This document shows, in pieces, positions 16,378 through 25,158 of a DNA stretch of 64,000 bases (positions are counted from its first letter, which is position 1; each line of letters begins with the position of its first letter). Made by a program: the position numbers and the translations under genes. Source of the DNA: Sphingomonadales bacterium (GTDB taxonomy: Bacteria; Pseudomonadota; Alphaproteobacteria; Sphingomonadales; Sphingomonadaceae); the NCBI GenBank assembly GCA_016721875.1, contig JADKHG010000002.1:434001-498000 (forward strand). The letters run 5' to 3'. The notes beneath the pieces were generated by a model, which worked only from the letters and a program-made list of their open reading frames with translations, was not told the origin of the DNA and searched no databases.

Positions 16378-17330
16378 ATGGATAACCTGACCCACAGCCT
16401 TGTTGGCGCATTGCTTGGCCAGATGGGGCTGAAGCATAAGACCGGCCTTGCCATGCCGACGCTGATCATTGCCGCCAATATTCGGATATTGATGCAGTCG
16501 CGGTATTGCTCGGCGGGCATCAGCATTTGGCGATCCGGCGCGGGATTACCCATGGGCCGATTGCGATGATGTTGCTGCCATTGCTACTGTGGGGCGCAGT
16601 GCTGTGGTTTGACCGATGGCAGGATCGCCGCGGGACACGACCCGCCAACCGCTTGCCTGTGGACCGCAAATGGCTGTTGATCTTGGCCTATATCGGTTGC
16701 CTCAGCCATCCGTTGTTTGACTGGTTCAATAACTATGGCGTCCGGCTGCTCGAGCCATTTTCATCGCAATGGTTTTACGGCGATACGTTGTTCATCATTG
16801 ACGTCTGGATTTGGGCAGCGCTGATTGCGGGGGTTTGGTTGTCTTTGCGAAGGGAGCGGAGTGAGCGCGCCGATTGGCGTACACCTGCATTTGCTGCCTT
16901 TATCGCAACCATTCTCTATATTCCTTTCAACATGGTGGTTTCAAATTTAGCCGAACGGCAAGGCTATTTTGCGTATCAATGGGAAAGAGATGCCAAACCG
17001 ACGATGGTCGTCGCCAATCCTGTTCCCGTGACGTTTTGGAAGCGCGATGTCTTATGGCGTGATGCTCAAAATCACGGACATTTTGATTATAGTCTGTTCG
17101 ATGCCAAAAACTGGATCGGGCATAGCGAAAACCGGATTGTTGGTTCTGGTTCGATATATGACGCGGCGCAATCAGGGGTTGCTAACGCAAGCTCGGATTT
17201 GAAGGCTTTTCTTTTCTGGTCACGGATGCCTGTCATGGTTTCGAGTACGGACGAAAAGCGCATCATTGGCGACCAACGATTTGACAATGAATTGACCCAA
17301 GGTCGATTCACCGTGCAAGTTCCTCAATGA
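16378..17330 (+). CDS. Membrane-bound metal-dependent hydrolase (DUF457/YbcI type), one frameshift
   Basis: The first frame gives MDNLTHSLVGALLGQMGLKH, then IIAANI. The continuation, expected as PDIDAV, then LLGGHQHLAIRRGITHGP, lies in another frame, so one C is missing near 16483. Repaired length is about 317 residues. The conserved DNLTHS, PDID and HRGxTHS-like (IRRGITHGP) motifs with several membrane segments (about 70-90, 110-130, 150-170, 190-210) match the YbcI/DUF457 family, which binds metal at the membrane. The C-terminal half (about 215-317) is probably periplasmic. Its stop overlaps the photolyase start by four bases. Confidence 0.82.
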
Positions 17331-18724
17331 CTCAGCCGGTCATCCTCTGGTTGCGCCGTGACCTTCGTCTGGCGGATCAACCCGCTTTGGCGGCAGCGGT
17401 CGATAGCAGTGCGCCGGTGATTCCGGTTTTCGTCCTCGACGATGAAAAGCCCAAGCATCGCAAGATGGGCGGGGCGTCGCGTTGGTGGTTGCATCACAGC
17501 CTTGCCTCGCTCGATGCCGATTTGCAGAAACGCGGTTCGCGGTTGATCCTGCGGTGCGGAAATGTTGTTTCGATCCTGTCGGAACTTGCGCAAGTAACCG
17601 GGGCTGCCGCCATCCATTGCATCCGCCATTATGAACCGTGGTGGCGCAATGCGGAGCGGGCTTTGAAAGAGGCGCTGCCCGATGGATGCGCGCTTGTTCG
17701 CCATCATGGCAACTATCTGATGCCGCCGGGCAGCGTGACCACCGGTGCGGGTGGGCCGTTCAAAATCTACACGCCGTTCTGGCGCGCCTTGTCCGCGCAT
17801 ATGCCGCCACCTGCGCCAATGCCCGCGCCCGATGCGCTGGCAAGCCCCAAGGAATGGCCTGCGTCTGAACACGTGGAGGACTGGAACCTACTTCCGACCA
17901 AACCCGATTGGGCAGGGGGAATGCGCGATTTCTGGACACCGGGTGAGGCGGGTGCGCAGGATCGGCTTGCGGATTTCATCGATCGCGCCGACCGCTATCA
18001 GGAAGACCGCAACTGCCCTTCAATCGAGGGCACCAGCTTTCTCTCACCGCATTTGCATTTCGGCGAAATCTCACCCGCAGCCTGTTGGCACGCGACGATG
18101 CGGGCAGGGGGATCGGTCGAGACATTCCTGAAAGAACTGGTTTGGCGCGACTATGCCGCCAATGTCATTTTGCAATTCCCCGACTATGGCGCGCGCAACG
18201 CCCGTGCATCGTTCGATGCCTTCCCATGGCGCGATGCAAACGATCCGGTAATCGCTGCCGAACTGGAGGCTTGGAAGCGCGGGCGCACCGGCTATCCCAT
18301 CGTCGATGCCGGGATGCGGCAATTGTGGGCCACGGGCTGGATGCACAACCGGGTGCGGATGATCGCGGCCAGCTTTTTGATCAAGCATCTGCTGATCGAC
18401 TGGCGCGAAGGTGAGCGTTGGTTTTGGGATACTCTGGTCGATGCCGACTACGCATCGAACGCGGTCAATTGGCAATGGACGGCGGGGACCGGGGTGGACA
18501 GCAATATGTTTGTCCGCATCATGGCACCGCTGTCGCAATCGGAGAAATTCGATGCTGCCGCCTATGTCCGCCAATGGGTACCTGAGTTGATCGGATTGGA
18601 TGCGCCTTATATTCATGACCCTGACGAATTTAGCCGCCGTCCTTCGTCCTATCCGCCTAAGATTATCGGCCATCGGGAGGCGCGGGAACGGGCGCTGGCG
18701 GCCTATCATTCACAGGGAAAGTGA
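17327..18724 (+). CDS. phrB: Deoxyribodipyrimidine photolyase
   Basis: 465 residues. The N-terminal antenna-binding Rossmann domain (about 1-130: LWLRRDLRLADQPALAAAV, RLILRCGNVV) is followed by the helical FAD domain. The latter has SFLSPHLHFGEISP, VWRDYAANVI, GYPIVDAGMRQLWATGWMHN, RVRMIAASFLIKHLLIDWR and WQWTAGTGVDSNMF. These are class I CPD photolyase signatures; the enzyme uses blue light to split UV-induced pyrimidine dimers. Start ATG overlaps the upstream stop (ATGA), so the pair is coupled. The length is normal. Confidence 0.93.
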   Translation: MTQPVILWLRRDLRLADQPALAAAVDSSAPVIPVFVLDDEKPKHRKMGGASRWWLHHSLASLDADLQKRGSRLILRCGNVVSILSELAQVTGAAAIHCIRHYEPWWRNAERALKEALPDGCALVRHHGNYLMPPGSVTTGAGGPFKIYTPFWRALSAHMPPPAPMPAPDALASPKEWPASEHVEDWNLLPTKPDWAGGMRDFWTPGEAGAQDRLADFIDRADRYQEDRNCPSIEGTSFLSPHLHFGEISPAACWHATMRAGGSVETFLKELVWRDYAANVILQFPDYGARNARASFDAFPWRDANDPVIAAELEAWKRGRTGYPIVDAGMRQLWATGWMHNRVRMIAASFLIKHLLIDWREGERWFWDTLVDADYASNAVNWQWTAGTGVDSNMFVRIMAPLSQSEKFDAAAYVRQWVPELIGLDAPYIHDPDEFSRRPSSYPPKIIGHREARERALAAYHSQGK

Positions 18725-18821
18725 AAATGTACCGGTGCGTCGAAAGCGGGCAATCCTTCTGTTCGGGATGACCAGTTTACGCTAACCGTCAGCCATTGTT
18801 TTTAATCAAGGACGATCCGTT

Positions 18822-19325
18822 ATGAAATTGGGCCACATATTAGCACTGACCGGTCTTGTCTTGAGCCCCGCTGCACAAGCGGCTCCGGACACCGGTCTTG
18901 TGTTGCACAATACCGGAATTGGACAAATCCAGACTGGCGTTGGCGCTATGGCTGGGGTCAAAATCAAACTGGGTTCGGAGCGCGAAGTTAAAAAAAGCGA
19001 GAAGGTAAAGCTGAGCCTAGCTGCGGGCCCGATCATGGCTGTGCCGGATGCAAAATCCCTAGATGGATTGCGACGCGGTGAAGCATCACTAATCGGTTTC
19101 GAATTGAATCCTGGCTACTCCACCAGTGTCAACTTCGCCGGCAAGCCTGTTGCAGTTCACTATACAAAGCTCGGTGCTGCTGAGAAAAGCGAACAGGAAG
19201 ATGATGATGGGAAGCAAAGCACGGGCGACAAGGCCGCTTGGGTGGCGCTTGTTGCAGGCGGTGTAATGCTCGCACTGGTGGGCTATTATATCGCCGAGTG
19301 CGGTAGTGGACGCTGCAGCGAATAA
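18822..19325 (+). CDS. Exported hypothetical protein with C-terminal membrane segment
   Basis: 167 residues. A signal peptide (about 1-20, ending AAQAA) leads to a soluble domain (about 21-120, GIGQIQTGVGAMAGVKIKLG). An acidic stretch (EKSEQEDDDGK) and a C-terminal hydrophobic helix (about 138-156, AAWVALVAGGVMLALVGYYI) follow, then a two-cysteine tail. I do not recognise the family. The start is the first ATG after a 97-base gap in which nothing else is visible. Confidence 0.65.
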   Translation: MKLGHILALTGLVLSPAAQAAPDTGLVLHNTGIGQIQTGVGAMAGVKIKLGSEREVKKSEKVKLSLAAGPIMAVPDAKSLDGLRRGEASLIGFELNPGYSTSVNFAGKPVAVHYTKLGAAEKSEQEDDDGKQSTGDKAAWVALVAGGVMLALVGYYIAECGSGRCSE

Positions 19326-19335
19326 TCGCCAGCAA

Positions 19336-20043
19336 TCAACCTTCGATCTGCAATCGATGGCCGGTTTGAAAGTCGCTGCTGAGCAATTTGCCGATTGCCT
19401 TCGCCACTACCGATGGTTCCTTCAGCGTAGCCGGGTCTTCGCCGGGATAGGCCTTGGCGCGCATCGCGGTGCGGGTGCGACCCGGATCGACAATCGCAAC
19501 CTTGAGTGGAGCTAGGTTTTTGACTTCCTCGGCATAGCTTAGGGCAAGTGTTTCGAGCGCTGCTTTGGATGCCCCATAGGCACCCCAAAATGCACGTGGT
19601 GCGCTGCCGACGCTGCTGGTCAAAATCACAAGACGCCCGGCGTTGCTTCCCCGGAGCAGGCTGTCAAACGAAGCAATTAACGCCTGTTGTGCAAGCAGGT
19701 TGAGTGTCAACACGCGGTTGAATTCGGCCGGGTCGATCACCGGCACCGGCGACAATGTCCCAAGCATAGCTGCGTTGAGCACCAATATGTCGATCTTGCC
19801 CCAGCGTTCTCGCAACGCCGCTGCCAGCCGTTCGATACTTCCGCCTTCGGTCAGGTCCATCGGCGCGATGGTTGCGCTGCCACCGGCTTCGAAGATGCGT
19901 TGCTCAACCGCCTCCAGATCAGCAGCAGTGCGTGCAGTCAGCACCACATGCGCACCTTTGGCTGCCAACTTTTCCGCAATGGCCGCGCCGATGCCGCGAC
20001 TTGCACCGGTGACCAGCGCTATCCGTCCTTGAAAATCGCTCAT
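19336..20043 (-). CDS. Short-chain dehydrogenase/reductase (SDR)
   Basis: 235 residues. The cofactor motif VTGASRGIGAAIA (about 13-25), an NAG-equivalent LNAAMLG (about 88-94), a catalytic serine (ILTSSVGS) and the YGASK active site (about 155-159) are all present, so a classical NAD(P)-dependent oxidoreductase fold is clear. The substrate is unknown. It lies 3 bases after purF on the same strand and is probably co-transcribed with it, an arrangement seen in other sphingomonads by memory only. Confidence 0.88.
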   Translation of the reverse strand: MSDFQGRIALVTGASRGIGAAIAEKLAAKGAHVVLTARTAADLEAVEQRIFEAGGSATIAPMDLTEGGSIERLAAALRERWGKIDILVLNAAMLGTLSPVPVIDPAEFNRVLTLNLLAQQALIASFDSLLRGSNAGRLVILTSSVGSAPRAFWGAYGASKAALETLALSYAEEVKNLAPLKVAIVDPGRTRTAMRAKAYPGEDPATLKEPSVVAKAIGKLLSSDFQTGHRLQIEG

Positions 20044-20046
20044 TAT

Positions 20047-21507
20047 TTATCCGACCGCATGCAGTTTCAACTGACCCGCCGCCATGATTTCATCCTGATC
20101 GGTCAGGCTGGTGGGATATTCGCCAGTGAAGCAGGCGTCGCAATGGGTTGGCCGGGAAGGGTCGCGGCCACTTTCTCCCAACGCGCGATAAAGGCCGTCA
20201 ATGGTCAGGAAGGCGAGGCTGTCTGCATGGATGAATTCGCGCATTTCCTCGATATTCAACCGATGCGCCAACAGCTTTTCACGCTCGGGCGTATCGACGC
20301 CGTAATAGCAGCTGTGCATCGTCGGCGGGCTGGCGATACGCATATGCACCTCGGCTGCTCCAGCTTCGCGCATCATCTGTACGATTTTTAAGGAGGTCGT
20401 GCCGCGCACGATTGAATCGTCGATCAGCACGATTTTCTTGCCGGCGACCAGATTGCGATTGGCATTATGCTTCAGCTTGACGCCAAGGTGGCGGACACCG
20501 TCGCCGGGCTGAATGAAGGTGCGGCCGACATAATGCGATCGGATGATGCCAAGCTCGAACGGAATTCCCGACGCTTCTGCATAGCCAATGGCTGCTGGTG
20601 TGCCGCTGTCGGGGACTGGAATGACATAGTCCACATCAACCGGATTTTCGCGCGCCAGCTGCGCGCCGATCGCCTTGCGTACCGAATAGACGCTGTTGCC
20701 ATCGACAATTGAGTCCGGCCTTGAAAAATAGACATGTTCGAAAATGCACGCGCGCGACTGTGTGCGCATGAAAGGCTTATGCGAACGGATGCCTTCATCG
20801 CTGACAATGATGATTTCTCCGGGTTCGACCGAGCGGACAAATTCGGCGCCGACAATGTCCAGCGCAACGGTCTCTGAGGCGAAAATGGTCGAATCGCCGA
20901 GTTTGCCCATAACCAGCGGGCGGATACCCAGAGGATCGCGACAGGCGATCATGCCTTCGGATGTGACGCAGATCAGTGAATAAGCACCCTCGACCTGGCG
21001 CAGCGCATCAATCAAGCGGTCAAGCAAGGCGCGCTGGCCCGATGTGGCGACAAGGTGGATGATGACTTCAGTGTCGGATGTTGACTGGAATATCGATCCA
21101 CGACCAACCAGCCCCCGCCGCAAATAGGTTGCGTTCGAGATATTGCCATTATGCGCAACAGCAAATCCGCCGGTCGATAGCTCGGCAAATAACGGCTGCA
21201 CATTGCGCAGTGACGTTTCGCCTGTGGTTGAATAGCGGACGTGCCCGGCCGCGACTTGCCCGCGCAATGCTCCGATCACATCCTCGCGGTCGAAATTGCC
21301 TGCAACATGCCCCATCGCGCGGTGGGTGTGGAACTCTTCACCATCAAAGCTGGTAATGCCAGCAGCTTCCTGACCACGATGTTGCAACGCATGCAGCCCA
21401 AGCGCAACCATCGCCGCCGCACCTTCGGTGTTGAACACGCCAAAAATGCCGCATTCTTCGCGCAATTTGTCGTCGTCGAATGGGTTGGTGGTAATAGTTG
21501 CAACCAT
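20047..21507 (-). CDS. purF: Amidophosphoribosyltransferase
   Basis: 486 residues. After a short propeptide (MVATITTNPFDDDKLREE) comes the nucleophile CGIFGVFNTEGAAAM of the class II glutaminase domain. The phosphoribosyltransferase domain follows, with VIPVPDSGTPAAIGYAE and the PRPP loop KIVLIDDSIVRGTTS. CIFEHVYFSRPDS and a late CDACF suggest the iron-sulfur form known from Bacillus PurF. It makes 5-phosphoribosylamine, the first step of purine synthesis. The gene diverges from hisI across about 140 bases. Confidence 0.95.
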   Translation of the reverse strand: MVATITTNPFDDDKLREECGIFGVFNTEGAAAMVALGLHALQHRGQEAAGITSFDGEEFHTHRAMGHVAGNFDREDVIGALRGQVAAGHVRYSTTGETSLRNVQPLFAELSTGGFAVAHNGNISNATYLRRGLVGRGSIFQSTSDTEVIIHLVATSGQRALLDRLIDALRQVEGAYSLICVTSEGMIACRDPLGIRPLVMGKLGDSTIFASETVALDIVGAEFVRSVEPGEIIIVSDEGIRSHKPFMRTQSRACIFEHVYFSRPDSIVDGNSVYSVRKAIGAQLARENPVDVDYVIPVPDSGTPAAIGYAEASGIPFELGIIRSHYVGRTFIQPGDGVRHLGVKLKHNANRNLVAGKKIVLIDDSIVRGTTSLKIVQMMREAGAAEVHMRIASPPTMHSCYYGVDTPEREKLLAHRLNIEEMREFIHADSLAFLTIDGLYRALGESGRDPSRPTHCDACFTGEYPTSLTDQDEIMAAGQLKLHAVG

Positions 21508-21649
21508 GTGCCGAATCCGCCCGCGTTCTTTGGCGCTGCCTATAGGGCAGGGCAGTTGGCTTGTCTCCCCCTAGTCGCCCTCCATCACTCGCTTTATCGC
21601 ATCAGCAATGACGTTGCACCCGGGACGTTGCTCGGCTAGCGATGCGCGA

Positions 21650-22009
21650 ATGAGCGATGAACGCGAAACAGGTTCGGTTTTCGACCCCAAATTCGATGAC
21701 AGCGGACTTTTGAGTGCGGTGGTGACCAATGCCGAAAATGGCGCGCTGCTGATGGTTGGATATATGGATCAGGAAGCGCTTGATGCGACACTCGCGACCG
21801 GCAAGGTGCATTTTCACTCTCGCAGCCGAGATCGGCTATGGATGAAAGGTGAAAGTAGTGGGCATTTTCTCAACCTTGTCGAAATATTGGTCGATTGCGA
21901 TCAGGATGCGTTGCTGATCAAGGCAAAGCCTGACGGTCCCACCTGCCACACCGGAGCACAAAGCTGCTTTTATCGCCGGCTTGTCGATGGAAAATTGGTA
22001 CCTGCTTGA
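21650..22009 (+). CDS. hisI: Phosphoribosyl-AMP cyclohydrolase
   Basis: 119 residues. VGYMDQEALDATLATGKVHF, SRSRDRLWMKGESSGHF and VDCDQDALLIKAKPDGPTCH followed by TGAQSCFY contain the zinc and substrate ligands (the D-x-D-x-D group and the C...C pair). It opens the adenine ring of PR-AMP in histidine synthesis. The ATG at 21650 is chosen over an upstream ATG at 21608 because the family starts just before the DPKFDDSGL strand. It stands apart from other his genes. Its stop overlaps the next gene's start. Confidence 0.92.
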   Translation: MSDERETGSVFDPKFDDSGLLSAVVTNAENGALLMVGYMDQEALDATLATGKVHFHSRSRDRLWMKGESSGHFLNLVEILVDCDQDALLIKAKPDGPTCHTGAQSCFYRRLVDGKLVPA

Positions 22010-22521
22010 TGCGGTGGAACGCCATTTTTGTATGTCTGGTGTTGTCCGGTTGCGGGCAGGATGGAAGCGGAACGGTATTTTCTTCTGATTCGTCTGCAGA
22101 ACTGGATCGCCAGGCAATAGCCAAGGACCTGTTACCAGATCCCGAAACGCTCAACATGGCGGGACGCTATGAGCGGCGCAGCGAATTGGGAACCGATAAA
22201 TTTTGCGCGACGAAAAATGGCAGTCAACACGATATCGGAATTCTTGCGGTATTTGGGCCAGAGAGCAAATGTGAGGCGCAAGGCTCGGCAACAGCGGATA
22301 GCAGCCATATCCGAATCACTTTGAAGGGGAAGGAAAGCTGCAGTTTCACTGCCGAATTTGACGGTGTTGCTTTGCGAATTCCGGGAACACTGGATTCGGG
22401 GTGTTCGAGCTATTGCTCGCCGCGCGCCAGCCTGAGTGGAACGAGCTATTATTTTGTCGAACAGGGCGACGTCAACGCCAGAAAAGCGTTGGGACGTGAT
22501 TTCGAAAAGCTGTGTCCCTGA
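22009..22521 (+). CDS. Hypothetical lipoprotein
   Basis: 170 residues. The start MRWNAIFVCLVLSGCGQDG contains a lipobox (LSGC), so the mature protein is probably membrane-anchored through its cysteine. The rest is a soluble domain with several cysteines (FCATKN, SKCEAQG, ESCSFTAEF, GCSSYCSP) that may form disulfides. I do not recognise a family. ATG 22009 overlaps the hisI stop (ATGA-type coupling). It converges with the SPOR gene downstream (7-base gap). Confidence 0.7.
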   Translation: MRWNAIFVCLVLSGCGQDGSGTVFSSDSSAELDRQAIAKDLLPDPETLNMAGRYERRSELGTDKFCATKNGSQHDIGILAVFGPESKCEAQGSATADSSHIRITLKGKESCSFTAEFDGVALRIPGTLDSGCSSYCSPRASLSGTSYYFVEQGDVNARKALGRDFEKLCP

Positions 22522-22528
22522 CCGGTTG

Positions 22529-23551
22529 TCAGCCGGGGACGACGATACAGGCCTGATTGCTCGCGCGAACTTTTACGCACATCGCCTCGGCTGAATTGCG
22601 CGAAGAGAAGGGGCCTGCTTGCAGTCGGGTCACCTTGCCCGCCGCCCGCAAATAAGGGGTCAAAGCGCCAAGCTCGGACACTTTGCCTTCCAGGCTGTTC
22701 CATAGGTTCTTGGCGTTCGCTTCATTGCCAAAGGCGCCAAGCTGGATGCGCCAGCCCGAACCGCTTGCGACTGGCGCTGGGGCGGGCGTTTTAGGCTTGG
22801 GAGCGGTAACGACCGGAGGGACCGTTGTTCCGCCATCCACCGCTGGATAGGTGGGGCCAGTGATGACTGGAGGAGACTGCGGCACCGACGGCGGAACTGC
22901 AATCGGCTTCACGACTTTGGGTGGGGGTGATGTGTTGATCGGAAAGCCCGAAACCTGTTGTGCGCGGATCTGGCCTGATTTTTTTTCCAGCTCTGCAGCC
23001 AGAACCATTGCCTGCTGGCGCTGATCGAGCGGGATATACTGATCCATCTGGGCAAGGCTGCGCGATGCTGGCGCAAGTCCTGCTGCAGAAGAACGGGTCA
23101 TCAACGCATAGGCGCGCACCCAATCTTTTGTGATGTTGGTGCCGTTAAACAACTCGGTCGCCAGCAAATATTGTGAACGGGGATCGCCCCGGTCTGCCGA
23201 TACCTGAAGGTAGGGCAATGCCTCACCCACTTTGCCCTGATAATGGAGTAAGTGGCCAAGGCTGTCGGCTGCCTGCAAATGCCCCTTGCCAGCGGCTTTG
23301 CGGTACCAGTCGCTGGCGACATTCAAATCCTGTTTGACCCCACGGCCAAGTTTATAGGCTTGTCCCATATTGAATTGTGCATCTGCATCGCCCTTGATCG
23401 CCGCTTCACGCCATTGCTTGACGGCGGCTTCATATTCGCCACGGCTCCACGCATCGACGCCTGATTTGACATCTGCAATTGCGGGTGCGGCGACAGCGGT
23501 TAAGGCTAGAGCGGCCAGAATTCCTGACGAGAATGAGCTCAGTCGGCGCAC
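22529..23551 (-). CDS. Exported Sel1-repeat/SPOR-domain protein
   Basis: 340 residues. A signal peptide (about 1-26, ILAALALTAVAAPAIAD) is followed by Sel1-like repeats (about 30-150: GDADAQFNMGQAYKLGRGVK, GHLQAADSLGHLLHYQGKVG). A proline-rich linker (about 185-255) leads to a C-terminal SPOR domain (about 260-340, GWRIQLGAFGNEANAKNLWN). SPOR domains bind denuded peptidoglycan at the division site, which places it in the periplasm. The GTG start at 23551 has GGGAG 8 bases upstream. It diverges from the parA-like gene, and a second SPOR protein lies downstream of that gene. Confidence 0.85.
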   Translation of the reverse strand: MRRLSSFSSGILAALALTAVAAPAIADVKSGVDAWSRGEYEAAVKQWREAAIKGDADAQFNMGQAYKLGRGVKQDLNVASDWYRKAAGKGHLQAADSLGHLLHYQGKVGEALPYLQVSADRGDPRSQYLLATELFNGTNITKDWVRAYALMTRSSAAGLAPASRSLAQMDQYIPLDQRQQAMVLAAELEKKSGQIRAQQVSGFPINTSPPPKVVKPIAVPPSVPQSPPVITGPTYPAVDGGTTVPPVVTAPKPKTPAPAPVASGSGWRIQLGAFGNEANAKNLWNSLEGKVSELGALTPYLRAAGKVTRLQAGPFSSRNSAEAMCVKVRASNQACIVVPG

Positions 23552-23742
23552 GATCAATACTCCCAATAGAAGAAACACATCTGCTTTAGCGCGGTAAAAC
23601 TGCAAAATGGTAAATGCACATACTGAATGATTTAACCAGAGCTTTCTACAGTCTGCACGTTTTTGAGCGACTTGCAATTGCTGGCTTTCTCGCTTGCCGA
23701 TTGAGTGGCGGGTGGCACCAAAAGGCCGGATGTCGTTAACTA

Positions 23743-23782
23743 CTTTTTAGCCCTGTTCTGTCACACCCCCTTCAAACGGCTC
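23743..23782 (+). promoter_or_regulatory. Promoter block shared with cheA
   Basis: CTTTTTAGCCCTGTTCTGTC (23743-23762) followed by ACGGCTC (23776-23782) closely matches 52587-52606 and 52614-52620 upstream of cheA, at almost the same distance from the start codon (57 versus 55 bases). It includes TTAA-N7-TTAG at 23736-23750, near the CtrA consensus TTAA-N7-TTAA. Regulator identity is inferred. Confidence 0.45.
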
Positions 23783-23799
23783 GTAAAAAGGGGATTAAT

Positions 23800-24515
23800 G
23801 TGAGGGTTCTCGCATTGGCATCACAAAAAGGTGGATCTGGCAAAACTACATTGTCGGGGCATCTGGCTGTACAAGCGCAACTGTCGGGTTCCGGCCCGGT
23901 TGTGCTCATCGACATCGATCCGCAAGGGTCGTTGGCCGATTGGTGGAACGAACGCGAAGCCGATCTTCCGGCTTTTGCCCAGACAACAGTAGCCCGCCTT
24001 GCGGCTGATCTTGCGGTTTTGCGTCAGCAGGGCTTCAAACTGGCCGTTATCGACACGCCACCGGCAATTACTATGGCCATTCAAAGCGTGATTTCAGTTT
24101 CAGAACTTATCGTCGTTCCAACCCGTCCGAGTCCGCATGACTTGCGTGCAGTCGGGGCAACGGTTGATTTGTGCGAACGTGCTGGCAAGCCGCTGATTTT
24201 CGTAGTCAACGCTGCCACGCCCAAGCAAAAATCACTTCGGAAGCCGCTGTCGCCTTGTCACAACACGGCACGGTCGCGCCGATTACGCTTCACCACCGCA
24301 CTGATTTCGCAGCATCGATGATTGACGGACGCACCGTTATGGAAGTCGATCCTGAAGGTCGTTCAGCAAACGAAGTCCGCCAGTTGTGGGCTTATATTTC
24401 CGATCGGCTCGAAAAGAACTTTCGCCGCACTGTGTTCAGCGCACCCGCAGCCGTCAACCAGCAAGTCGCCGCCGCTCGCCCAATGGGCGGGTTTGGTCGG
24501 CGGGTCGTTGGGTGA
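23800..24515 (+). CDS. ParA-family ATPase, one frameshift
   Basis: The Walker A motif QKGGSGKTT (about 9-17), the DIDPQGSLADW switch and VIDTPPA mark a deviant-Walker ATPase of the ParA/MinD group. The first frame breaks near 24225 after NAATPK; the continuation (SEAAVALSQHG, DFAASMIDGRTVMEVDPEGR) is in another frame, so one G is missing from GG. Repaired length is 238 residues. The GTG start at 23800 begins exactly at RVLALASQKGG. There is no ParB-like gene; the partner is probably the ribbon-helix-helix protein just downstream. It may position division or polar factors rather than a plasmid. Confidence 0.85.
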
Positions 24516-24535
24516 ACGTGATAGGGGGGCTGAAC

Positions 24536-25141
24536 ATGGCAGAAGCCAAACCAATCGCATCGCTTTCCTCAGGATTGCTCGCCCGCAAAGGCGCTGCTCG
24601 CCCGGCCATGCGCCGACCTGCATTCAGTCAAGATGGCGTTGCCGCAGCCGTGGGTCATGATGATCTGGGGTGGAACGATATGGGATATGATGTCGATCCC
24701 GATCCCAACACACCGATGGATTATGATCACGAAGCTGGCTTCAACTCGTTGGCCAATGCCATTCCTGAATCCAAGCCTGAAGTCAAAATTCAGCAAGAAC
24801 GCATTGCCGAACAACTGCATGTTCAGGCCGAAGAGATTGGCATTGCCGATCACGGGGCAGAACAGGTCGCGGCTGAAGTCGTTGAAATCACAAAAACCGC
24901 GCGGAAGATGCCCGTTACAAAAAGTGCACCTAAAGCGGCTGCAGGCAGCAAGGCAAAATCGGCCTTCACCCTGCGGATCGACGCCGAACGCCATCTGAAA
25001 CTGCGTCTCGCTTGCGCTGTAAGCAACCGGTCGGCGCAGCAACTGGTTACGTCCGCTCTGGACGCATTCATCGATGCAATGCCTGAAATCTCGCAACTGG
25101 CATCGCAAATCCCGTCATCAAAAGCCGGAAGTGCATTTTGA
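24536..25141 (+). CDS. Likely ParA partner with C-terminal ribbon-helix-helix
   Basis: 201 residues. The N-terminal part is disordered and acidic (GWNDMGYDVDPDPNTPMDYD), and the middle is rich in E, A and K. The last 45 residues (FTLRIDAERHLKLRLACAVS, NRSAQQLVTSALDAFIDAMP) look like a ribbon-helix-helix DNA-binding or dimerisation unit. A GGGGGG leader precedes ATG 24536. The gene starts 20 bases after the ParA-like gene and ends at the SPOR gene start. Coupling to ParA and the RHH fold suggest a ParB-substitute, but this is inference. Confidence 0.65.
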   Translation: MAEAKPIASLSSGLLARKGAARPAMRRPAFSQDGVAAAVGHDDLGWNDMGYDVDPDPNTPMDYDHEAGFNSLANAIPESKPEVKIQQERIAEQLHVQAEEIGIADHGAEQVAAEVVEITKTARKMPVTKSAPKAAAGSKAKSAFTLRIDAERHLKLRLACAVSNRSAQQLVTSALDAFIDAMPEISQLASQIPSSKAGSAF

Positions 25142-25158
25142 AAATTGGGGTAATGGTC

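Noticed and set aside
16506..17330. Treating the hydrolase C-terminal frame as a separate gene
   Set aside because: Its first residues are the direct continuation of the DNLTHS frame after a one-base deletion; the motif set is complete only when the frames are joined.
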